The notes under the pieces: generated by a model | Told to the model about the DNA's origin: nothing | What the model saw: only the letters and a program-made list of their open reading frames with translations | Databases searched by the model: none | Made by a program: the position numbers and the translations under genes | Part shown: piece by piece, positions 1 through 6,502 of the stretch | Position numbering within the stretch: the first letter of the stretch is position 1 | How the letters are laid out: each line of letters opens with the position of its first letter | Assembly: GCA_003168295.1 (NCBI GenBank) | Contig: PMST01000478.1 | Location: forward strand, 4,544-16,306 | Length of the DNA stretch: 11,763 bases | Reading direction: 5' to 3' | Source: Actinomycetota bacterium | GTDB lineage: Bacteria; Actinomycetota; Actinomycetes; Streptosporangiales; Streptosporangiaceae

Positions 1-59
1 AGTACACCGCTGGGCGCGGCCCGAAGGGCCCGCAGGCGGAAGAAGTGCACCCGCTGTAA
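1..59 (+). CDS. Cold-shock-domain protein, C-terminal end only (partial)
   Basis: Only the last 18 codons and the stop (TAA at 57-59) are in the window, in the frame that begins at base 3. They read YTAGRGPKGPQAEEVHPL. The GPKGPQAE-V segment matches the last strand of CspA-family cold-shock proteins, small cytoplasmic single-strand nucleic-acid binders whose C-terminus typically reads like QG-KGPQAENV in actinobacteria. The RNA-binding motifs RNP1 and RNP2 would lie upstream, outside the window. A strong hairpin follows the stop by 17 bases, which supports a real gene end here. The call rests on a short match, so a different protein with a similar tail is possible. Confidence 0.6.
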   Translation, partial: YTAGRGPKGPQAEEVHPL

Positions 60-76
60 CACGTCACGACACCGAT

Positions 77-106
77 GCGGGGCGGTCCTGGGAAGGACCG
101 CCCCGC
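77..106. terminator. Hairpin terminator between convergent genes
   Basis: A perfect 13-bp stem (77-89 paired with 94-106, arm GCGGGGCGGTCCT) closes a 4-base loop (GGGA). It lies between the stop of the cold-shock gene at 59 and the stop of the convergent L,D-transpeptidase at 122, so it can serve both directions. There is no clear U-tract on either side, as is common for actinobacterial terminators. Confidence 0.85.
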
Positions 107-121
107 GTTGCTGTCCGGGCC

Positions 122-1411
122 TTAGGACACCGGGCCTTCGACCGTGACGAGGCTGCCGTAGGTCAGCATCGGCCACACCTTCTTGGCGGCGTCCCAGGGC
201 ACCTCGACGCAGCCCAGGCTCTGGTAGTAGCCGTAGCTGTAGCGGTCGAAGTAGTGGACCGCGTCGCCGCCGTCAAAGTAGGAGACGTAGTACACCGGGT
301 CCGCGTACTTGCTCCCGTCCGGGTTGGTGCCCTTCATGATCTGGAAGTAGTACTTCAGGTACACCGGGAAGGTGCCGTCCGCGGTAGGCGCGGCCGAGAT
401 GCCGGTGTTCGCCGCGGTTTCGAACACCTGCTTGCCGTTTTGCCAGATCCGCAGGGATTCGGGGGAGTACTGGCTGGCCAGCGCGTAGGTGTAGGTGTTC
501 GGGTCGTGCTTGCCCTTGGCGACCGCGGTGAGCAGACCAGACCAGACGGAATGGCCGGCCACCCCGTCCATGGTCATGTTGCTGACCGACTCGAACGCCC
601 GGATCGCCCCGTTCTCCAGGACGTTGTACGAGCCGGCTTTCCACTGGTCCTTCAGGTTCCAGGGGTAACTGCCCACCCAGCTGAAGGTCCCGGCGGGCGC
701 GCTGTACGCGGCGGACAGCTCGGCCCGGGCACTGGCCGGGCTGATGACCGTATGGGAGGTAGGTTTCCAGGTGAAGGGCAGATATCCAAGCTGAGCGAGT
801 AGCTCCTGCAGGCGCAAGGTACTGAACGAGCCTGTCTTAAAGCTCTCGGTCACGCTTGAAGCCAGGGTGCCTCCCGTGCCCGCGCTGGCTCCAGCGGCCG
901 AGATCATGCCGGACAGTCCGCTGGGGATCTTTACCGTGACGCGGGTGTCCTGCGAATATCCCACCGCGGGGGTGAAGACCGCCGAGTCGCCCTGGGCCGT
1001 CCAGGTACCCGCGATCTGCGGCGAGAGCGTCGGCATCGGGGAACTGGCGGCCAGCGGCGCGGAGAACTGCACCCGGATGGTGCTGGCGCCGTTGACACCC
1101 TTGGCGCCGGCCGCCGGGGTGACCGATACCACCTGCAACGCGGCCGCGGGCTGAACGGGCCTGGAGTTGGCCGCACGGCTGGCGGAAGCCGCCGCCGCCA
1201 CCGCAGACGCGTGGCTCCCGGGCGCCGCGAACGCGACAATCGCGATGCCGGCCACGAGCACGAGCGCGGCGCTGCTGGCGGTGAGGGCCACTCCGCGCCT
1301 CTCGCGGGCCGGGCCCCTGGCGGCCCGGTTTCGCGGCCAGCTCCGTTTGGCGGAAGTCCCGCTCTCCACCAGCAATGATTGCTGTCTGCGGAACCATCCG
1401 GATCGCGACAC
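122..1411 (-). CDS. Secreted L,D-transpeptidase with Ig-like and peptidoglycan-binding-like regions, SLGC variant
   Basis: Predicted cell-wall enzyme of the YkuD family, which makes 3-3 cross-links between peptidoglycan stems or links proteins to them. The GTG start is supported by GAGGGG eight bases upstream. The order is: a long basic n-region (1-40), a hydrophobic stretch (41-63) with likely cleavage after ASA near residue 70, an Ala-rich segment, and an Ig-like region of the bacterial Ig/BIg type (about 92-195). Next is a split peptidoglycan-binding-like region, with LQELLAQLGYLP at 202-212 and a second half at about 268-293. The YkuD domain occupies about 315-425. The catalytic cysteine is Cys401 and the likely general base is His386. 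The usual SHGC motif reads SLGC (398-401), the residue after CV is Glu, and only 11 residues separate His386 from Ser398, against 14 in the other transpeptidase here. I believe a related actinobacterial subfamily shares SLGC, so this may be a variant active site rather than a dead one. It is monocistronic in this window. Confidence 0.85.
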   Translation of the reverse strand: MSRSGWFRRQQSLLVESGTSAKRSWPRNRAARGPARERRGVALTASSAALVLVAGIAIVAFAAPGSHASAVAAAASASRAANSRPVQPAAALQVVSVTPAAGAKGVNGASTIRVQFSAPLAASSPMPTLSPQIAGTWTAQGDSAVFTPAVGYSQDTRVTVKIPSGLSGMISAAGASAGTGGTLASSVTESFKTGSFSTLRLQELLAQLGYLPFTWKPTSHTVISPASARAELSAAYSAPAGTFSWVGSYPWNLKDQWKAGSYNVLENGAIRAFESVSNMTMDGVAGHSVWSGLLTAVAKGKHDPNTYTYALASQYSPESLRIWQNGKQVFETAANTGISAAPTADGTFPVYLKYYFQIMKGTNPDGSKYADPVYYVSYFDGGDAVHYFDRYSYGYYQSLGCVEVPWDAAKKVWPMLTYGSLVTVEGPVS

Positions 1412-1689
1412 GACGCCGTCCCCTCAACCTATATTCACAATTGGACAACAATTCACAGACTCAAAGTTTCAAACCAGCAGGCAAGGTCGTCAACAAACCC
1501 TCCAACACACTGACGCGCTCGCACCGGAAAAGGTTGCCGGCCCACGCCGATCTTGTCCTGGTGGCCGGGACGGCCATGAGATACCAGCGGCATGTTGCTA
1601 TCCGTAATCTCGCGAGCACACCGCGGCCAGAAGATTGGCCAGCGGATTATTAGTTTACTAGGCCACTGGTGACCTGAAATCCGGGTCGC

Positions 1690-1751
1690 GCCCAGGTCCG
1701 GCCGCCGCGGACCCAGGGCTTGGCCGCTACGACCCGCCCAGGTCCGGCCGC
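1690..1751. repeat. Two copies of a 16-bp direct repeat
   Basis: GCCCAGGTCCGGCCGC occurs at 1690-1705 and again, identically, at 1736-1751, a period of 46 bases. Both copies lie in non-coding DNA. The sequence is GC-rich, so slippage or chance in a biased composition is possible. A pair of protein-binding sites is the other reading. Confidence 0.55.
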
Positions 1752-1918
1752 TGTGGCCCCCTGGCCCGCGGGCCGGAAGGTTCCGGAGGACCGGAGGTTC
1801 CCGAGGGCGCCAGGTCGGCATCCCGGCCGCATCAGAGTCCGTCGCTTAGGCCGCAGCGACGCGCTGATCGCTCCATTCACGCACCCAGATAAATGGTTCA
1901 CGGAATGGCGCATATAGA

Positions 1919-1933
1919 AACGGAATTTCCGTT
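1919..1933. promoter_or_regulatory. Perfect 15-bp palindrome, possible operator
   Basis: AACGGAATTTCCGTT has two 7-base arms (1919-1925 and 1927-1933) around one central base. It sits in a locally AT-richer patch with TATAG-like stretches on both sides (1912-1916 and 1940-1944). The size and symmetry resemble a site for a dimeric regulator. It is about 500 bases from the transpeptidase start and 650 from the next gene, so which transcript it would control is unclear. Confidence 0.35.
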
Positions 1934-2154
1934 CCCCGGGTATAGCGCAGTGCTCAGTTTGAGGTATGAAAGATATCCCGTCGGAAAGGCTTAGCGCGAA
2001 CTGGGTGATTGCGGTTTTGGCGGCCCCTCACTCGACCACCGCTCTGATGGCGATGGTCACCGTACGCGAATGGTGGCAGGCGTGATCGCAGGCGTACGCG
2101 CGGCCCACCAATCCGGCTGCGAAGAACGGAAACCGGCGGTTCCGCATCGGGCGT

Positions 2155-2271
2155 CGTGACCCGCCGCGCCGAGGTAGTCGCGACCCGCCGGCCCGGGTAG
2201 TCATGACCCGCTGGGCCGGGGGTAGTGGTGAGGAGTCCGGCCGGACAGTTGTGACCCCGCGGGGCCGAGGC
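2155..2271. repeat. Degenerate tandem repeat, about 24-bp unit, five copies
   Basis: Successive units begin at 2155, 2179, 2202, 2227 and 2251 and measure 24, 23, 25 and 24 bases, with the fifth partial. The first three share a (C/G)GACCCGC or TGACCCGC start, a GC-rich core and a GGTAGT end. The fourth is more diverged (it ends ACAGTT), and the fifth contains the self-complementary CCCCGCGGGG at 2255-2264. The changing unit length would break any reading frame, so the array is best read as non-coding. There are no unique spacers, so it is not a CRISPR array. Confidence 0.75.
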
Positions 2272-2330
2272 TTCGGTAATATTCTGGCAAGAACTGGTCA
2301 TAACGTATCGAATTTCTTCAACTACTTTCC

Positions 2331-2430
2331 GTCCTTATAGCCAGGTGACGGGGGTCGGCCGCTGGCCGTGGCTGCCTATCGCGGGGCCGATCCTGATCTG
2401 ACTGGTGCCCGTCACCTGCGACGTAAGGAC
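2331..2430. repeat. Composite inverted repeat upstream of the first eight-cysteine gene
   Basis: Two pairs of complementary arms are nested around a 55-base centre. CAGGTGACGGG (2342-2352) pairs with CCCGTCACCTG (2408-2418), and further out GTCCTTA (2331-2337) pairs with TAAGGAC (2424-2430), offset by only one base. The right half overlaps the leader block shared with the paralog. The arms could form a long RNA or DNA hairpin, or be two mirrored binding sites flanking a promoter. A third GTCCTT lies at 2447-2452. Confidence 0.6.
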
Positions 2431-2581
2431 TTCGCAATAAATTGCCGTCCTTTTGGGCGTTCTTCGGCCCTAAAAACGGACAAAATACGGATCTTCCAAA
2501 CTTGATGATCTTGCCGTCGTCGCTGGTCTACGGTGATGCACCGGGAGTGTCACGGTTGACACCTATACGGAGGTGGATTGA
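2412..2581 (+). promoter_or_regulatory. Leader and promoter-proximal block conserved between the paralogs (copy 1)
   Basis: This block aligns almost without gaps with 4728-4895 in front of the second paralog. Shared elements, with distance from their first base to the ATG here and there, are TCACCTG(C/T)GACGTAAG (170 and 168), the palindrome GCAAT-AA-ATTGC (148 and 146), CGGACAAAA (105 and 103), CACCGGGAG(T/C)GTCAC, and the ribosome binding site GGAGGTGG five bases before ATG. Here the palindrome at 2434-2445 is nested inside AAGGAC (2425-2430) and GTCCTT (2447-2452). Conservation implies that the promoter and a shared regulator site lie inside. No standard -35/-10 pair is convincing. Confidence 0.6.
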
Positions 2582-4117
2582 ATGCTCAGCGGCCATCGGC
2601 CCGCAAGGCGCCGGCGCGGTAGAAACAATCGTGTGCTGCGCATTGCGGCCCCCCTCACCATTACTGTGGCGTTGGGCCTGATACTCGGGGTCATTCTTAT
2701 GCCGTCGGGCGGCAAGGCCGCGAAGATCAAGCCGGCATCGGCCGCGCTGGGAGTCTCGTCTACGGCGAATAATCTCGATTGCGACATCATCGTTCCGGCT
2801 CACCCGCTGACGGCGAAGGGGCTGGCGACGGCCTACCAGCTCACCGGGCCGGCCGGCACGTCACCCGCGGCATCCGGCTGCCAGACGATCAATTCGGTCA
2901 ACCTGGGAGCTTTTGTCCAGGCCACGATCCTGAACCCGAGCACGGGCGCGCTGTCGGTCTACAATCCCCTGGTCATCACGGCCGGGACCAAACCGGCCAT
3001 CAAACCGGTCGTGCCGAAGCTGCCGAAGGACGCCATCGTCACCATCGACTTCGGCTTTAACGGCACGTTCCTCTACCAGGTAGGCGCGACCGCCGACGCG
3101 CTAAAGCAGGGCAACTGCGTCGACGGTGAGCCTGGATCGCCCTTCGGACAGGTGTCGTTCTGCAACGGCATCAACTTCTTCCGCGCGGCGCTCGCGCTGG
3201 AGCGGGCCGGGAAGCTGGTCGTGCCGTCGGCAGGCATCTCGAGGAAGATGGTGTCGACCGCGGGCGCCATGGGGACAGGCCAGGAGTGCCCGACGACCCG
3301 CAACTTCGACCTGGTGGACCAGGACCCGAGCGACAACGTGACCACCAGGTACCTGCTCAATCCGGTGACCGGCCAGACGGCCCAGGACACGACGGCCAAC
3401 GCGGCGCGCATGCGGGGGGCCACCCTGCTGGTCAACGGGAGCGACAACGCCCTCGTCGATGACTTCATTGATCCGATGCTCGGGTGCACCCCCTTCGAGG
3501 CACCCGACCTGGGGAACCACGGCGTGATGAGCACCTCCCAGGCGCTTGACGAGCTACTCGCCGCCAGGAACCAGCCAAAGAACGCCGCCCTGGTGCCTGA
3601 GAACGACGAGATGGTGCTGGATAACGCGGGCCAGGTCGACGTGGCCAAGACCGACCTCTACCGGTCCGAGATCGGGCAGGCGCCGGTTAGCGCGCAGACC
3701 GAAGCGAGCAGCAGCCCGATGATGTTCTGCCAGAACCTGGTCGACATCCAGACGCCGTTCCTGGCGGCTAACCAGAACCTGCTCGCCGCGGGTCCGTCAC
3801 CGGTGCCGACGGTGGGCGACACCTTGTTCACCTTCATGGCGAACCGGCTGAACATGTCCTTCACCAACCTCGGCTGCCAGAGCTTCGGCCTGACCAACCC
3901 CGTCGCCGTCGTCATAGACGGGGTTGCCACGGCTACCGAGGCCACCCTGAACACCGCTCCGCAGACGGCGTCCGGCGGCACCTTCGGCACCGGAGGCGGT
4001 GGCGGCGCTGCTGCTGCGGCGCCTGCCTCCTCTTTGCCTTCGATATCGGTGTTCCTTGGCCAGGCCCCGCGTATCGGCCGCGACGACCACGAGCTGATGG
4101 ACCCGTCCGGGATGTAG
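2582..4117 (+). CDS. Secreted or membrane-anchored eight-cysteine protein of unknown function, paralog 1
   Basis: I do not recognise a characterised family. The 511-residue protein has a basic N-terminus (RRRRGRNNR), a hydrophobic segment at about 21-40 that is either a signal peptide or an anchor, and a short linker. An extracellular core follows with eight cysteines at 67, 100, 179, 194, 236, 302, 383 and 432, enough for four disulfides. Well-kept stretches include TIDFGFNGT, VDQDPSDNVTT, GQTAQDTTAN, LGCTPFEAPDLGN, ALVPENDEMVLDN and DLYRSEIGQAP. After Cys432 come a Gly/Ala-rich linker (about 465-482) and the tail LMDPSGM. The neighbouring gene at 4896 is a paralog, with the same cysteine spacing throughout. 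From unverified memory, proteins with similar motifs occur in other actinobacteria and possibly in filamentous fungi. The ATG start has GGAGGTGG five bases upstream, and a 14-bp hairpin follows the stop. The gene is probably transcribed alone. No catalytic motif is visible, so a structural, adhesive or binding role is as likely as an enzyme. Confidence 0.85.
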   Translation: MLSGHRPARRRRGRNNRVLRIAAPLTITVALGLILGVILMPSGGKAAKIKPASAALGVSSTANNLDCDIIVPAHPLTAKGLATAYQLTGPAGTSPAASGCQTINSVNLGAFVQATILNPSTGALSVYNPLVITAGTKPAIKPVVPKLPKDAIVTIDFGFNGTFLYQVGATADALKQGNCVDGEPGSPFGQVSFCNGINFFRAALALERAGKLVVPSAGISRKMVSTAGAMGTGQECPTTRNFDLVDQDPSDNVTTRYLLNPVTGQTAQDTTANAARMRGATLLVNGSDNALVDDFIDPMLGCTPFEAPDLGNHGVMSTSQALDELLAARNQPKNAALVPENDEMVLDNAGQVDVAKTDLYRSEIGQAPVSAQTEASSSPMMFCQNLVDIQTPFLAANQNLLAAGPSPVPTVGDTLFTFMANRLNMSFTNLGCQSFGLTNPVAVVIDGVATATEATLNTAPQTASGGTFGTGGGGGAAAAAPASSLPSISVFLGQAPRIGRDDHELMDPSGM

Positions 4118-4199
4118 CGGCAGGAATGAAGCTGGGACACGGGAACTTCGGGACGAGTGACACTCGGGGGCCGGTGACTCGGTAAAGCGGAGACGCTAC

Positions 4200-4231
4200 T
4201 AGCGCCCGGGCCCCCGAGGGCCCGGGCGCTA
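4200..4231 (+). terminator. Hairpin terminator after paralog 1
   Basis: A perfect 14-bp stem (4200-4213 with 4218-4231, arm TAGCGCCCGGGCCC) closes the 4-base loop CCGA, 82 bases after the stop. It has no U-tract but is very GC-rich, which is typical of this kind of genome. It should separate the transcripts of the two paralogs. Confidence 0.85.
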
Positions 4232-4727
4232 ACTGCCTGCGGAGGCCGGGCCACATGCGACGGGACAGGCTGCGCCGCCACCCGCGGTTACCGCCGGGGA
4301 ATTCATTGCCGCCAGTAACATAGGCCGTTAATAATGAAATATCCGCACCAGCGCGTGCCATCTCCCGTAGTCGGCCAGGCATTACTACTGTCCCGGCGCA
4401 CGAAGGTTTGTCGCAGGCAGTTTGCCTCGTGGCCGGAGGGCTACATTTCATTGCGAAACAGTGATCACGGGTGCCTAATTTGTAGATGTGACTGTTGTGT
4501 CAACGAATCATTGATGCTTCCAAGGCTCGGAACGGTCTCCGGCGGATGACGGCGCCGTGACCTGCCGGTCTGGCGGCGGACGGGCATCCGCGTAACCGTT
4601 CCGCAATATCCTCCGATCGCTCAGAGAGACGTAATAACTACTCTCCGTATCTAGGGTTGACGAAAACCCGGACCGGCCAGGCCCGTTCGCGTATCACAGG
4701 GCAATCTCGGTTAACTCATATGCTGCT

Positions 4728-4895
4728 TCACCTGTGACGTAAGAAGTTGGCAATTAATTGCTCAGCTTTCAGCGATACTCCGCGCCTGAAACCGGACAAA
4801 ACGCGAATCTTCTGAATTCCCTGACCTGCCCCGCGCCCGGGGCTATCGTGATCCACCGGGAGCGTCACAGCGGACACCCAATGGAGGTGGCTTGA
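4728..4895 (+). promoter_or_regulatory. Leader and promoter-proximal block conserved between the paralogs (copy 2)
   Basis: This is the counterpart of 2412-2581. Here the first element contains the symmetric TCACCTGTGA (4728-4737), and the palindrome is perfect over 12 bases (GCAATTAATTGC, 4750-4761). CGGACAAAA is at 4793-4801 and the ribosome binding site GGAGGTGG at 4883-4890. The bases between these elements have diverged more, so the elements look selectively retained. The two genes probably answer to the same regulator. Confidence 0.6.
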
Positions 4896-6494
4896 ATGCG
4901 CAACGGGCAGCAGTCCGCATGGCGCCGTCGAGGTAATAGGAGTCGTGCGGTGCGTATTGCGGTCCCCCTCGCCATCCCGATGGCGTTGGGCCTGACTCTC
5001 GGGATCACCCTCGCGGTCTCGGGAGGTACCAAGACACAGATTTACCAGTCGCCCCTGGGGGCCACTGCTAGCGCGTCCGGGAGCGCTTCCGCGTCGCCGT
5101 CAGCGTCGGCCGATCCGACCTCCGCGGCCACCGCGGCTACCTCGACGACCAACGTCAACTGCGACATCATTGTCCCGGCGAATCCGCTCAGCGCGCAGGG
5201 ACTAGCGACCGCTTACCAGTTGACCGGCACGGACGGCGCAACGCCCGCGGCCTCCGGTTGCACCATGGCCAACTCGGCCAACCTCGGGGCCTTCGTCCAG
5301 GCCACCATCCTCAACCCGCGCACTGGCGCGCTGTCGGTGTACAACCCGCTGGTCGTGACCCAGGGCACCACGCCTGCCGTCGCGCCGGTGGTGCCGACAC
5401 TGCCGCCGAACGCGATCGTCACCATCGACTTCGGGTTCAACGGCACGGACCTGTTCCAGGTCGGGGCGACGCCCGACGCGTTGCAGCAAGGCAACTGCGT
5501 CAACGGCGAGCCGGGATCGATCTTCGGCCAGGTGTCGTTCTGCAACGGCACCACCTTCTTCAACGCGGCGTTCCGGCTGATGCGCGAGGGAAGGCTGATC
5601 GTGCCGTCCGAGGGGACCTCGACGAAGATCGTGCCCACCGCGGGTGCGCTGGGGACGGGCGACGACTGCCCGGTCACGCGCAACTTCGACATGGTCGACC
5701 AGGACCCGAGTGACAACGTGACGACGGAGTACCTGTTCGACCCGACGACCGGCCAGACGGCGCAGGACACCACGGCCAACACGGCCAACCTGCCCGGTGC
5801 CCAGCTGCTGCTCAACGGCAGCGACAACACCCTGCTCGACGGGTTCATGGACCCGGTACTCGGATGCACGCCCTTCGAGGCACCTGACCTGGGGAACAAC
5901 AACGCGTCCGCTACCTCTCAGGCGCTGGACGAACTGCTGGCCACCAAGGACCAGCCGAAGGTCGCCGCCCTGGTGCCTGAGAACGACGAGATGGTGCTGG
6001 ACAACAACGGTGATCTGGACCCGGCCAAGACCGATCTTTACCGGTCGGAAATCGGCCAGGCGCCGATCAACGCGCAGAACAACAAGACCAGCAGCCCGGC
6101 GATGTTCTGCCAGAACATGGTCGACATCCAGACCCCGTTCCTGGCGGCTAACCAGACCCTGCTGGCCACGGGAAACTCGCCGGTGCTTGGCGTTGGCGAT
6201 AACCTGCTCACCTTCCTGGCGAACCGGCTCAACATGTCCTTCACCAACCTGGGCTGCCAGAACTTCGGCCTGACCGACCCGGTGACCGTGGTCCTCAACG
6301 GGGCGGGCGCGGCCACCGCGGCCACCTTCAACACCACCCCGCAGACGGTGAGCAACACGACCGGCGCGGGTGCGGGCACTGGTACCAGTGGCGGACACCA
6401 GGCAGGTAATCCGCTGCCGGTCCAGCCGCTGCCGAGGCAGTCCTGGCGCAAGGGCCGTGGGCATCATCGGTTGATGGACCCGTCAGGTATGTAG
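4896..6494 (+). CDS. Secreted or membrane-anchored eight-cysteine protein of unknown function, paralog 2
   Basis: This 532-residue protein is a tandem paralog of the gene at 2582. It has a basic N-terminus, a hydrophobic segment at about 21-41 (signal peptide or anchor), and a Ser/Ala/Pro/Thr-rich linker at about 58-86 that makes the pre-core region 22 residues longer than in paralog 1. The eight cysteines are at 89, 122, 201, 216, 258, 324, 405 and 454, and every inter-cysteine distance is identical to paralog 1. By eye 277 of 366 core residues match (about 76%). The linker after Cys454 is a different sequence (Thr/Gly-rich, then Pro- and Arg/His-containing), yet the last seven residues, LMDPSGM, are the same. 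NGSD, NMS and NVT sequons are kept in both. Function is unknown: the linker suggests an extended stalk between membrane or wall and a disulfide-stabilised domain. The ATG is chosen from GGAGGTGG five bases upstream and from agreement with paralog 1. A 16-bp hairpin terminator follows. Confidence 0.85.
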   Translation: MRNGQQSAWRRRGNRSRAVRIAVPLAIPMALGLTLGITLAVSGGTKTQIYQSPLGATASASGSASASPSASADPTSAATAATSTTNVNCDIIVPANPLSAQGLATAYQLTGTDGATPAASGCTMANSANLGAFVQATILNPRTGALSVYNPLVVTQGTTPAVAPVVPTLPPNAIVTIDFGFNGTDLFQVGATPDALQQGNCVNGEPGSIFGQVSFCNGTTFFNAAFRLMREGRLIVPSEGTSTKIVPTAGALGTGDDCPVTRNFDMVDQDPSDNVTTEYLFDPTTGQTAQDTTANTANLPGAQLLLNGSDNTLLDGFMDPVLGCTPFEAPDLGNNNASATSQALDELLATKDQPKVAALVPENDEMVLDNNGDLDPAKTDLYRSEIGQAPINAQNNKTSSPAMFCQNMVDIQTPFLAANQTLLATGNSPVLGVGDNLLTFLANRLNMSFTNLGCQNFGLTDPVTVVLNGAGAATAATFNTTPQTVSNTTGAGAGTGTSGGHQAGNPLPVQPLPRQSWRKGRGHHRLMDPSGM

Positions 6495-6502
6495 GGTCCG
6501 GA

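Larger units (their letters stand above)
1412..2581. other. Gene-poor region of about 1.2 kb
   Basis: No convincing gene is seen between the transpeptidase start and the first eight-cysteine gene. Open frames on both strands lack a ribosome binding site and recognisable domains. The part next to the transpeptidase (1425-1500) is AT-richer and must hold its promoter. ATTCACA is repeated directly at 1433-1439 and 1451-1457, but I could not place a convincing -10/-35 pair. Further right are a 16-bp direct repeat, a 15-bp palindrome, a degenerate 24-bp tandem repeat, a composite inverted repeat and the conserved leader block of the next gene, each listed separately. A small hairpin with 7-bp arms lies at 1840-1861. 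A small RNA gene could be hidden here but nothing identifies one. Confidence 0.6.
4118..4895. other. Intergenic region between the two paralogs
   Basis: This 778-base stretch holds the terminator of paralog 1 near its left end and the conserved leader of paralog 2 at its right end. Between them (about 4232-4600) I see no supported gene. A 71-codon frame at 4334-4549 has no ribosome binding site and no recognisable content. Weak similarity to the region upstream of paralog 1 extends left of the leader: AACTACT(C/T)TCCGT occurs at 4636 and at 2319, each about 92 bases before the TCACCTG element. The duplicated unit therefore included at least about 260 bases of upstream DNA. No insertion-sequence ends or transposase remnants were seen. 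Confidence 0.6.

Noticed and set aside
1453..1821. Minus-strand frame of 122 codons upstream of the SLGC transpeptidase
   Set aside because: No recognisable domain and no convincing start signal. It also overlaps the likely promoter region.
2155..2271. CRISPR array
   Set aside because: Units are directly adjacent with no unique spacers, and no cas genes are present.
1954..2301. Minus-strand frame of 115 codons over the tandem array
   Set aside because: No ribosome binding site, no domain, and repeat units of 23-25 bases that would not preserve a coding repeat. The apparent peptide repeats just reflect the DNA array.
1412..2581. ydaO-type cyclic-di-AMP riboswitch, often found near actinobacterial cell-wall genes
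   Set aside because: I looked for its conserved GGGGAA-CCG core and nearby helices here and upstream of the other envelope genes and did not find them.
2442..2681. Plus-strand frame of 79 codons overlapping the start of paralog 1
   Set aside because: It is in a different frame from paralog 1, has no ribosome binding site, and covers the leader block conserved for regulatory reasons.
4334..4549. Plus-strand frame of 71 codons between the paralogs
   Set aside because: No ribosome binding site, no recognisable content and no counterpart upstream of paralog 1.
4728..4737. TCACCTGTGA as a BldD or CRP-type site
   Set aside because: The two half-sites are separated by two bases, which fits neither the BldD box nor the six-base gap of CRP-like GTG-N6-CAC sites.
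5202..6467. Long minus-strand open frame (421 codons) opposite paralog 2
   Set aside because: Arg/Val/Gly-rich composition typical of antisense frames in GC-rich genes, no domain and no ribosome binding site. The plus-strand gene has a paralog and conserved motifs.
2582..6494. Recent duplication by a mobile element
   Set aside because: No transposase, terminal inverted repeats or target-site duplications were seen, and about 24% amino-acid divergence indicates an old duplication.
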